From: Glaciecola sp965658765
GTDB taxonomy: Bacteria; Pseudomonadota; Gammaproteobacteria; Enterobacterales; Alteromonadaceae
Direction of reading: 5' to 3'
DNA: 64,000 nucleotides
NCBI GenBank assembly: GCA_965658765.1
Contig: CBFHTO010000013.1
Span: 1 to 64,000, forward strand
This document shows positions 51,847 through 59,795 of the stretch, in pieces. Position 1 is the first letter of the stretch. Each line of letters starts with the position of its first letter. The notes beneath the pieces were generated by a model. It did no database searches, was not told the DNA's origin, and worked only from the letters and a program-made list of their open reading frames with translations. The position numbers and the translations under genes are program-made.

Positions 51847-53730
51847 TTAATAAGTGTCGATGACAACACAATTTCTACCTTTCGACTTTGCCTCATATAA
51901 GCGTTTATCAACAAATCCTAGCATTAATATATTTTCCTCTTCCGTGAGCGTTACTCTTGTGCAGCCTCCAATACTTACTGTCATATTGAATTCGTGTTCT
52001 TCAAAACGGATAAGATGATTTTCAGTTGCCCGCCTTACGTTTTCTAGCAATAAAGCTAATCCGGCCATATCAGTATTGGGCAGGACTAATACAAACTCTT
52101 CCCCACCGTATCGACAAATGACATCAGATGGGCGTTTTATCGTAGCCTTTAATATACTTGCGAATTCTTTCAAACAAAAATCACCGCACAAATGGCCGTA
52201 GGTGTCGTTTACTTTTTTGAAATGATCAATGTCAATTATGGCAAGTGACAAAGGCGTTTGTTCCCGTCTGCTACGACGTGATTCAGCCAACAAACGCTTA
52301 TCAAAATATCGCCGATTCATCAGTCCTGTTAACGGGTCCATAGCACTGAGATCTTCGAGTTCTTTGTTTTTCTCTGCCAATTCACGTAGTGCGACCTCAA
52401 GCTCTAGCGTGCGCTCTTCAATACTGTATTCAAGATCAGCCTGGTTTTGTTCCTGTAGCGCAATTAACTCATCCAAAGCAGTTATGGCCTCTTGCTCATT
52501 TTTCAAAGCAAGGGTCTGTGCACTTTTTGCTTTTTGGAGTTGCTCATTAAAGTTTATTGCCAAAGCATAAGCCAATAATAGAGACTCGGTTAAAGCGCCA
52601 ACCATAAGTAAATAAGCTGACTCGATAGGCGGCACGTATATACCGAAATTTTCAAGCGCAATACTAAGCCCTGACATCAACAAAATTGCCCAAGCAGCAC
52701 AGAAGTAACGAGCGACTCTGTCTCCGCGAAGGGCTAAAAAAACTCCCACCGTTAGGATGATAGGGGTAGATATAATGAGCAAAACCAGTGTAGATTTTAT
52801 TCCTATTTCGTAAGGTATCGCGAAAGAGAGAATCAAAAGTCCACTGAAAGCAAATCGGACATATTGCAACGCTAGGTGTAATTTGGGCGCGTTATCTTTT
52901 ACTGACAACAAGCGCATGGTCAGCGATATGATAAAAATCATGGTAGAACAAGCAAAAATGATTACGGCAGCTTCTTGGAACCAAATATTGCTCGACCATA
53001 AGTATCGAAAACCAATGCCTTGCAGAGATGCAACAACGAGCGCAATACTTGACACGTATCCGGTGTAAAGGAGAAAAATTGAATTACGAGTAAAAGCAAA
53101 GAGAATAATGTTACTAAGACTCATTGCTGCCATGTAACCCAAAAAAAGCCCTAAGAACAATTTCATCAAGCTTGAAAACTCAATAAAGTCTTTTGCCGTC
53201 CACATTTCAAGTGGCACTTTGAGAGGGCCTTTGCTTGACGCTTTCACATAGATATTTAGTCCATCAACTTGAATGGGTATGTCATAAATAAAATACTCAT
53301 GCTTTACGCCACGGTCTTCGAATGGTTTTCTATCACCACCATATAAACGCGAGATTATTTCTGCTCTTTCTTCTGTTTCGTTTACAAACCATATGTCTAA
53401 ATGATCAACTAATGCATAGTTAATGACGAGTAAGCGTTTATCTCTTTTGGGATTTGTCGGAACTGAGACTTTTAACCAATGAGCATTCTCTGTAAAGCCA
53501 AAATTAAAATTAGTCACCTTTTGCCATTTTTCAGGACTGCTTCGAACGGCATCCTCAATACTCATACTAGCGCTTTTATCAGCAATAAAATGCGCATCTA
53601 GGTTAACTGATTTCTCTTCACTTTTTTTAGTTAGATAATATGGCAGTGCCAACAAAAGGCAAACTAAAACAATGATACCCACCGCTATACTTACACTTGA
53701 AGCTCCCTGGTGACGAATTTCATTAGTCAT
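51847..53730 (-). CDS. Membrane diguanylate cyclase with 7TMR-DISM domain (second of pair)
   Basis: The 627-residue paralogue has a signal/anchor helix (15-33), a periplasmic sensory domain (about 40-180) and seven helices (about 185-380). A coiled coil rich in E, L and Q follows (about 385-450), then a GGDEF domain (455-625). The active site CRYGGEEF is intact, and so is the I-site RPSD, so feedback inhibition is expected, unlike its neighbour. Its start overlaps the tatD stop by one base. Confidence 0.92.
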   Translation of the reverse strand: MTNEIRHQGASSVSIAVGIIVLVCLLLALPYYLTKKSEEKSVNLDAHFIADKSASMSIEDAVRSSPEKWQKVTNFNFGFTENAHWLKVSVPTNPKRDKRLLVINYALVDHLDIWFVNETEERAEIISRLYGGDRKPFEDRGVKHEYFIYDIPIQVDGLNIYVKASSKGPLKVPLEMWTAKDFIEFSSLMKLFLGLFLGYMAAMSLSNIILFAFTRNSIFLLYTGYVSSIALVVASLQGIGFRYLWSSNIWFQEAAVIIFACSTMIFIISLTMRLLSVKDNAPKLHLALQYVRFAFSGLLILSFAIPYEIGIKSTLVLLIISTPIILTVGVFLALRGDRVARYFCAAWAILLMSGLSIALENFGIYVPPIESAYLLMVGALTESLLLAYALAINFNEQLQKAKSAQTLALKNEQEAITALDELIALQEQNQADLEYSIEERTLELEVALRELAEKNKELEDLSAMDPLTGLMNRRYFDKRLLAESRRSRREQTPLSLAIIDIDHFKKVNDTYGHLCGDFCLKEFASILKATIKRPSDVICRYGGEEFVLVLPNTDMAGLALLLENVRRATENHLIRFEEHEFNMTVSIGGCTRVTLTEEENILMLGFVDKRLYEAKSKGRNCVVIDTY

Positions 53731-54521
53731 TAAATATGACCTTCTCTAAAAAGAGTACGACGCGCATTGCATTCAGAATATCTTTCGATGTCATCTAGGG
53801 GGACATTCATGACAGATGCCAATTCTTCAGCAATAAAGGGAATATTGCATGGCTCATTTTTGGAGCGTCTAGGTTTCTTGGTTTTCGGGAATAAGTATGG
53901 ACTGTCTGTCTCTAATAGCAAGCGCTCTAGGGGCAAAATACGCACCGCTTCGCGCAAAGTAGCGCCTCGTTTGGGGTCACAAAGCCAGCCAGTTATACCA
54001 ATATACCTCCCCATATACAGATATGTTTGAAGTTGTTCCTTAGTCCCAGTGAAACAGTGTGTAATCATAAATTTAAGACTGGCAGCGTATTTTTCTAGCA
54101 ATTGTATTTGCTCATCAAAAGCATCTCTTTCGTGTAAATACACCCCAAGCCCTGCTTCGGCCGCCAGTGCTAGTTGGCTTTCAAATGCATAAAGCTGTTG
54201 TTCCTTGCTAGAAAAATTTCGATTAAAATCTAGCCCGCATTCACCAATAGCACTAAGCCTGTTGCCATTAACAAGTTTCTTCAATATTTGCCATGTCTCA
54301 GCGTTTGTATCTTGCGCATAGTGCGGATGCACGCCACATGTATGTGCGACTTTTACAGGCAAAGAATCACCGAAAGTATTTGAGTCTAGAGCAGAAGATT
54401 CATCGATATTTGAGGCGATCGCTAACCAATGAGTAACACCTGACTCAACTGAACGTATTGCCATTTGCTCGTTTGACAACTCATCCTCAGTTAAATTGAC
54501 ACCACAGTCAAACCAAGTCAC
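53730..54521 (-). CDS. tatD: TatD family metal-dependent hydrolase
   Basis: TatD proteins are two-metal DNases or deacylase-like hydrolases and are not needed for Tat transport despite the name. The 263 residues show CGVHPHYAQD, the metal Glu in AIGECGLDF, HERDAF, TGWLCD and LLETDSPYL. The N-terminal metal motif reads FDCGVNL where most members have DxHxH, so one ligand site departs from the norm, as in E. coli TatD. It is coupled to the downstream diguanylate cyclase gene. Confidence 0.92.
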   Translation of the reverse strand: MTWFDCGVNLTEDELSNEQMAIRSVESGVTHWLAIASNIDESSALDSNTFGDSLPVKVAHTCGVHPHYAQDTNAETWQILKKLVNGNRLSAIGECGLDFNRNFSSKEQQLYAFESQLALAAEAGLGVYLHERDAFDEQIQLLEKYAASLKFMITHCFTGTKEQLQTYLYMGRYIGITGWLCDPKRGATLREAVRILPLERLLLETDSPYLFPKTKKPRRSKNEPCNIPFIAEELASVMNVPLDDIERYSECNARRTLFREGHI

Positions 54522-54522
54522 T

Positions 54523-55185
54523 TTACTGAACTCTGTTCACGCGCACACTTCGATTTGAACTTAAAGTGCTTAGGTAATAACTTGAAAGGGCACCTTTTCG
54601 GATTACGATAGTATTACCCTCTCTGACGCGCAGCCGACTGCCTTGTTTTTCGCGCCAAACCTGACCGTTGGACATAACGAAAGTACGAATGCCTCGCGCA
54701 TTTTCAGAGATAGTCAACACTTTCATTTCGATCTCGCTGACGTCGTCTTCACTGGCATTTTGTATCAGTTGCTCTGCACCGAAGCTTGCTTCACCTCGTC
54801 TTTTTTTCTCAATCTTATCGCTGGTTATTTCATCTTTTGATGGAAAAGTAGTTACCTTATTTTGGTTAAGGACTTGCTGTGCCGTATTATTGGTTGCAGG
54901 CATCGACTCAATAACTTTAGGTGTGACTGGAGCAGCAGTAGAAGCAGGATTGCTTGTTTCTAGCAGTGCTTTTGTTTCGCTTAGGTCACTGGTAGACGAG
55001 GGTTTTTTAGTATTTTTGCCTGTGATTTCGAAACCAAAGAGCTCATCATAGCATTTGAGCCTTTCTTGTGAATTTTGGATAATTTTGCAAGATGAAACAT
55101 TTTCCGCTTTGTCGGCTAAAACAGAAGCGCTGAAACAGCTGACACAGACGCTTAAAAGCACCTGAATTCTTCTCATCATTACCAT
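54523..55185 (-). CDS. Exported protein of unknown function in the tat region
   Basis: This 220-residue protein has a signal peptide ending SVLA-DK and then a short motif CKIIQNSQERLKCYDELFG. Similar Cys-x(n)-RLxCYD sequences open several exported proteins of unknown role. A disordered middle (S, T, P rich, about 55-130) is followed by a small beta-rich C-terminal domain (NGQVWREKQGSRLRVREG) that looks like a short barrel. It sits one base before tatD, while tatC ends 161 bp upstream. It has no twin-arginine signal (RR in MMRRIQ lacks the rest of the motif). Confidence 0.7.
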   Translation of the reverse strand: MVMMRRIQVLLSVCVSCFSASVLADKAENVSSCKIIQNSQERLKCYDELFGFEITGKNTKKPSSTSDLSETKALLETSNPASTAAPVTPKVIESMPATNNTAQQVLNQNKVTTFPSKDEITSDKIEKKRRGEASFGAEQLIQNASEDDVSEIEMKVLTISENARGIRTFVMSNGQVWREKQGSRLRVREGNTIVIRKGALSSYYLSTLSSNRSVRVNRVQ

Positions 55186-55346
55186 GTTGTTATGTCCTTT
55201 TTTTTCTTATTATAACTAGACGTTTCGGCCTTATTAACCCCAAAACATCAATCACACTTATATAAGACACCAACCTTGAAAGTATAGTTCAGCCTTAAAG
55301 AAATTGTCCATTTTTTAAACACCAATAACGAAAAGGTGCGTAAATA

Positions 55347-56117
55347 TTAGTCTTTCGATAAATCTTCATCGCCGTCCTGCTCGCTTTGTTCCGGCAAATC
55401 ATTACGCTTTCTAGAATAGATCGCTCCAATTAAAATACCGAATTCAAAGAGGATCCACATAGGCACGGCTAAGAGTGTCTGAGAAATGACATCAGGAGGG
55501 GTGAGCAACATTCCTAGCACGAAGGCACCAACAATTACATATGGTCGTTTTTTTGCCAGCTTTTCTGCCGTAGTAATGCCAGTCCAGCACATCAAAATGA
55601 CGGCAATTGGGATTTCGAAAGCAACGCCAAAAGCAAAGAATAATTTCAATACAAAATTGAGGTAACTAGATATATCTGTACTGACTAATACCCCCTCTGG
55701 AGCAACGCTGTTAAAAAACATGAATGCCAATGGAAAAACAACGTAATACGCAAACGCCATGCCTGCATAAAATAAAAGCGTACTGCTTGCCAATAGTGGC
55801 GCAACCAGTTTTTTCTCTTTCCGATAGAGCCCCGGTGCAACAAATGCCCATATTTGGTAAAGCACAAAGGGAATAGCAACAAAAAATGACAGCACTAAGG
55901 TTAATTTAAATGGCGCGAGAAAAGGAGAAGCCACGTCGGTAGCGATCATACTCGCGCCCTCTGGCAAACTAGCAATCAAAGGCATTGCCAAATATTGATA
56001 TAGATCTTGCGCAAAATAAACAAGGCACAAAAACAATAACAATACAGATGCTAAGGCTTTAAGAATACGTGATCTCAATTCAATGAGATGGCCGATAAGC
56101 CCGCTTGGTTCACTCAT
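55347..56117 (-). CDS. tatC: Twin-arginine translocase subunit TatC
   Basis: TatC binds twin-arginine signal peptides and nucleates the translocase. The 256-residue protein has six membrane helices and the conserved HLIELRSRIL start, the first-loop FKLTLVLSFFVAIPFVLYQIW region and FEIPIAVILM. It ends in an acidic tail. Its start overlaps tatB by 8 bp. Confidence 0.97.
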   Translation of the reverse strand: MSEPSGLIGHLIELRSRILKALASVLLLFLCLVYFAQDLYQYLAMPLIASLPEGASMIATDVASPFLAPFKLTLVLSFFVAIPFVLYQIWAFVAPGLYRKEKKLVAPLLASSTLLFYAGMAFAYYVVFPLAFMFFNSVAPEGVLVSTDISSYLNFVLKLFFAFGVAFEIPIAVILMCWTGITTAEKLAKKRPYVIVGAFVLGMLLTPPDVISQTLLAVPMWILFEFGILIGAIYSRKRNDLPEQSEQDGDEDLSKD

Positions 56118-56586
56118 CTTTTATGTCTTTACCTTTGTCTGGTCTGTTGTCTTTTGTTTTTGCGGCTGTCGGCAAATCAGGCTGCTCGTTGTGTGTACGC
56201 GAGGCATACAATAAATCCGTATCACTGGCTGATTTTTCAGAACTCTCGAGGCTTTTGTTCTTCTCTGACAAATCATACTCGCCTGTTGGCTTCGTAGAAT
56301 AAGGACGCTGAACCGATGCTGCAGCCGCTTTTAATTCAGCGACAGATTTCTGAAGATCCTCACCAATATTTTGCATCCCTAGCTCTTCAGCTTTTTTTAA
56401 GTTGCTGTGCAATTCGTGCGCATCTAACTGTGATGCCACCTCTTGTTTAAAACCGTTCGCCACCGATTTGATACTACGGACTGTAGACAAGCAGGTCTTT
56501 ATTGCTCCTGGCAAGCGCTCCGGCCCGAGAATGAGCAGCGCCATAACTCCTATTACTAAAAGTTCCCAGAATCCGATATCAAACAT
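56110..56586 (-). CDS. tatB: Twin-arginine translocase subunit TatB
   Basis: TatB has one N-terminal membrane helix (GFWELLVIGVMALLILGPERLP, with the Glu and Pro that mark TatB). An amphipathic helix follows, then a long charged, disordered tail. It forms the receptor complex with TatC. 158 residues (E. coli 171). It lies between tatA (3 bp gap) and tatC (overlap). Confidence 0.95.
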   Translation of the reverse strand: MFDIGFWELLVIGVMALLILGPERLPGAIKTCLSTVRSIKSVANGFKQEVASQLDAHELHSNLKKAEELGMQNIGEDLQKSVAELKAAAASVQRPYSTKPTGEYDLSEKNKSLESSEKSASDTDLLYASRTHNEQPDLPTAAKTKDNRPDKGKDIKDE

Positions 56587-56589
56587 CGT

Positions 56590-56832
56590 TTATTGCTTCT
56601 CTTTCTCTTTTTCTGTCTGAGAATGTGTAGCTTGAGACTTTTCTGCGGGCTTTTCTAATGGTTCAAAGTCTGCGTCTTTTTTCTCATCACTCTCTTCTTC
56701 TTTCATGGCTTTTTTAAAGCCTTTTAGAGCTGACCCTAAATCCGAACCAACATTTCTTAGCTTACCTGTACCAAACAACAGCACAACCAATACTAATACT
56801 ATGAGTATTTGCCAGATGCTAATTCCACCCAT
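56590..56832 (-). CDS. tatA: Twin-arginine translocase subunit TatA
   Basis: TatA oligomers form the passage for folded proteins. The 80-residue protein starts MGGISIWQILIVLVLVVLLF, followed by the FGTGKLRN hinge and the amphipathic LGSALKGFKKAM helix, then a charged tail. It is first in the tatABC operon. The promoter lies in the 122 bp before a divergent gene. Confidence 0.96.
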   Translation of the reverse strand: MGGISIWQILIVLVLVVLLFGTGKLRNVGSDLGSALKGFKKAMKEEESDEKKDADFEPLEKPAEKSQATHSQTEKEKEKQ

Positions 56833-56954
56833 TTGAAATCCTTATGTGACCTAACTTCTCTTGAAATTAGTTGTATAACCATTCGTCTTGTGGTCGTATT
56901 ATACGCTAATCAATGTGAATATCACTGGCTTTGAATAAAGTAAGACAAAAATAA

Positions 56955-57953
56955 TTGCAAACTAAAAAAATAATATATTGCCCTAAATATTTGTCAGGTC
57001 TCGCTTTCATATGCTTAGCGAGCTTTTTGCTGTGTTCTTTTTCTGCAAAACTACGCGCAGAGTCAAAAGATTCACTTGATACTATTGAATATAATTATGA
57101 AACTTGTGAATCGCTTGAATGGTTAGATGACGCACATTGCAACTTGACGTACGGAGTAGATGTTTTCGCAAACGGACTCAATGACCTTTTTAAACACGAC
57201 GAGTACAATCTAAATGCAAAGGCCAAAACCAGAGGGAGGCTGCGTTTTGGTATTGAACCGAGAACAGGTGAGTTCAGTGAATTAGACTTTCGTTTTCGCA
57301 TACGAATTAAACTGCCTGCTCTGGAAAATAGGGTCGAATTATTTTTTTCAGATGAAGAAGATGACCTAAATGGACAAGCCGTGAAGGCAGCGCGATCACA
57401 AGAGCTAGGCAATCGCGACCAAGCGGTTTTAGCGCTCCAGTTTAAAAAAGACGATGACGATAGAATGTCTTATCGGGTGGGTTTTGGACGCGGCTCTCAA
57501 GTGTATACTCGGGCCAGATACTCAGACAAGATTGAATACAGTAAGCAGTCATCAATCAATTATTTTGTCGAAGCCAACTACTATTCATCAGACCAACTGG
57601 GGTTTGAATTAAACGCCGAGTATGGCTATATCTTTGATGCTAGTTCGGTCTTTGAAATTAATAATAGTTTCCGATTTAGAGACCGTACAAATGATTGGAT
57701 TTGGCGGCATGAGTTTCAATACTTTTACCTTGGAAAGAACGAAACTAGCTACTTATTTACCGCATTGATCGATGGTCTATCGCAGCCTAGTTACAGGCGT
57801 GAACAGATGCTGATAAGTATGCGGTTTAAGCGAAAAGTACTGAGAGACTGGCTGTTCGTTGAGGTGGAGCCTTTCATTCTGTGGCTTCGATCGGAAGATT
57901 TCCGTGCATCTCCTGGCCTAGCACTGAGAGCTGAGGTCCACTTTTCTTCCTAA
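56955..57953 (+). CDS. Putative outer membrane beta-barrel protein, TTG start
   Basis: The 332-residue product has a signal peptide (hydrophobic SGLAFICLASFLLCSFSA, cut near RAE-SK). After it come many alternating strands rich in aromatic and charged residues, ending in ALRAEVHFSS, which suggests an outer membrane barrel. A stop codon lies directly before the TTG and no ATG or GTG is found before the signal peptide, so the start must be TTG. I know no close named family. It is divergent from tatA and ends one base from a convergent GST-like gene. Confidence 0.62.
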   Translation: MQTKKIIYCPKYLSGLAFICLASFLLCSFSAKLRAESKDSLDTIEYNYETCESLEWLDDAHCNLTYGVDVFANGLNDLFKHDEYNLNAKAKTRGRLRFGIEPRTGEFSELDFRFRIRIKLPALENRVELFFSDEEDDLNGQAVKAARSQELGNRDQAVLALQFKKDDDDRMSYRVGFGRGSQVYTRARYSDKIEYSKQSSINYFVEANYYSSDQLGFELNAEYGYIFDASSVFEINNSFRFRDRTNDWIWRHEFQYFYLGKNETSYLFTALIDGLSQPSYRREQMLISMRFKRKVLRDWLFVEVEPFILWLRSEDFRASPGLALRAEVHFSS

Positions 57954-57954
57954 C

Positions 57955-58527
57955 CTACTTTCGTGGATCTGTTTCATGGCTGACTGCTAATTCCGCCCAT
58001 TGTGCATGTAAGGAAACTAGGTTTGTGTACTGTGATACGTCATAAACTTGTCTAAAATCAATCCAGTCAAGTAAACAGAACAAAGAGATCGAGAGATAAT
58101 TCCATTCATCAAAGGCACCTGATTGGGCATGCTCATTTAAATGGGAAAATACTAGATCAGCTCTTTCACGCTGGATTCGAAAATAAAGCTTATCAGCACT
58201 AACGTCGATTTCTGAGCGAGAAAGAATAAATAGCTGAACCAATGAGTCATTTACTGCATCGATGCTCGTGAGTAGATTTTCTTGCTCCCAAGACAACGCC
58301 GGTATTTCTAGCTTATTTGCGATGTATTGGTAAATCATTCGTGAGTCTAAAATAACTTTTTCTTCGTCTTTGAGCATTGGAATTTTAAGTGTAGGGTTAC
58401 ACTCACTTAAACTAGCTCGGTCACGACTGTTAAAAATATCCACTACCTTAAAGTCATAAGCCATATTTTGCATAAACATGCGTAGACGACGCGCATAAGG
58501 TGAAGCAACAGAGCCGTACAGTTGCAT
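57955..58527 (-). CDS. Glutathione S-transferase-like protein
   Basis: The 190-residue protein has a thioredoxin-like N-terminal domain (MQLYGSVASPYARRLRMFM, then the cis-Pro in NPTLKIPMLKDEE and the ESR-like LDSRMIYQYI). A helical C-terminal domain follows. The active Ser of SPYARR suits a GST-type enzyme, but catalysis is unproven. It is 13 bp downstream of erpA and probably cotranscribed with it. Confidence 0.85.
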   Translation of the reverse strand: MQLYGSVASPYARRLRMFMQNMAYDFKVVDIFNSRDRASLSECNPTLKIPMLKDEEKVILDSRMIYQYIANKLEIPALSWEQENLLTSIDAVNDSLVQLFILSRSEIDVSADKLYFRIQRERADLVFSHLNEHAQSGAFDEWNYLSISLFCLLDWIDFRQVYDVSQYTNLVSLHAQWAELAVSHETDPRK

Positions 58528-58540
58528 AATGAATCCTTAA

Positions 58541-58885
58541 TTAAATACTAAAACTCGCACCACAGCCGCACGTGGTAGTCGCATTGGGGTTATTGACAAA
58601 AAAACGTGAACCCTCTAATCCTTCAGTATAGTCTACAATGCCACCAACAAGATATTGAAGACTCATTGGATCGACTACTAAAGTCACGGTTTGATTCTCA
58701 ATCGTCATATCACCTTCGTTGATTTTTTCATCAAACGTGAACCCATACTGAAAACCCGAGCATCCTCCGCCAGTCACGTAAACCCTTAACTTCAAATCAG
58801 GGTTCTCTTCTTCTGCAATCAGAGTTTTTACTTTTTGGGCAGCCGCATCTGAAAATTCAATCGGCACAGGGCTAGATTCTGACAT
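58541..58885 (-). CDS. erpA: Iron-sulphur cluster insertion protein ErpA
   Basis: ErpA is an A-type carrier that delivers Fe-S clusters to target proteins such as IspG. The 114-residue length equals that of E. coli ErpA, and the three cluster cysteines are in GGGCSGFQYGF and the C-terminal TTCGCGASF. An unusual stretch of extra residues is not seen. The upstream 135 bp presumably hold its promoter, but I could not define an IscR site. Confidence 0.96.
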   Translation of the reverse strand: MSESSPVPIEFSDAAAQKVKTLIAEEENPDLKLRVYVTGGGCSGFQYGFTFDEKINEGDMTIENQTVTLVVDPMSLQYLVGGIVDYTEGLEGSRFFVNNPNATTTCGCGASFSI

Positions 58886-59020
58886 TATTATCTCCGAAGA
58901 AGCTTAACTAATAAACTATAGATAAGGTTAATTCACTCTTAATCAATGGGCTACATCGAGCTTACTGATAGGCAATTCAAGTGCTAGATTATCTAATACC
59001 TGAGTAATTTAGTCAAGAAT

Positions 59021-59749
59021 TCACTCTATTTTACTATAAGCGTCTTTCCAACTAATGCTTCTCGTGTAAGAGCCTCTCATTCTTTTGTATTTGTATATGT
59101 CAGTATTTATAGTAATTAGCTCTGGAGTGAAGCCTTCAGGCAGCGTAATGTATCGCGAAAGCACTTGAAAATACTTAAAGCCAAACTTTAGGGACTGCTC
59201 GGGTTCGTCTTGTAAGCTTTGAAGTTTATATGCAACGGGCTTACCATTTAAGCTACCCGATATCTGCACTTCTAGCGTCCCCCTAATAACAGCTTTAATG
59301 TCTTCGTTTTGAAGAAGCATAAATCGAATTTCGAAATTATTATCACTCGAAGTATCGCTCACTTCAACGCTGTTGACTAGAAACCCACCTTGAGTTGTTT
59401 CAGGCGCTAAAACACGCTGGTAAAAACCAACTTGCTGTTGTAGTTCTCTTTGCTTATCAAGCAGATCTTGGATTTGTTGCTGTGCTTTTTCATTTGACAG
59501 GCTAGCCACGTCGAGCGCCACTTTTTGCTTGTTAAATTCACTTCTAATTAACTCATATTCTTGTTTTAAATTGTCGAGAGAATTGTGCAGAAGGTCGTTT
59601 TCATCTAACAGCGACTGATGCCGATAACTCGAAAACTCGAATGTCATCAGCACAAAAATGACAATAATTCCGACTATTATCGAATATGACTTCACAAAGC
59701 CTAGTTTCTTTCGATACTCACTAATGTTCAAACGCTCTCCAAAAAGCAA
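59021..59749 (-). CDS. DUF6776 family membrane-anchored coiled-coil protein
   Basis: The 242-residue protein has one N-terminal membrane helix (about 20-42), a coiled coil with heptads (about 50-115, LDNLKQEYELIRSEF, QQQIQDLLDKQREL) and a beta-rich C-terminal domain (about 125-240). This matches DUF6776, a gammaproteobacterial family without known function, and the position near erpA fits. The body faces the periplasm by the positive-inside rule. It is divergent from the Clc gene, 46 bp apart. Confidence 0.8.
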   Translation of the reverse strand: MLFGERLNISEYRKKLGFVKSYSIIVGIIVIFVLMTFEFSSYRHQSLLDENDLLHNSLDNLKQEYELIRSEFNKQKVALDVASLSNEKAQQQIQDLLDKQRELQQQVGFYQRVLAPETTQGGFLVNSVEVSDTSSDNNFEIRFMLLQNEDIKAVIRGTLEVQISGSLNGKPVAYKLQSLQDEPEQSLKFGFKYFQVLSRYITLPEGFTPELITINTDIYKYKRMRGSYTRSISWKDAYSKIE

Positions 59750-59795
59750 TCGCTTATGTTAACATTTAATTACGTTCTTCTTATCGTATGACAAA

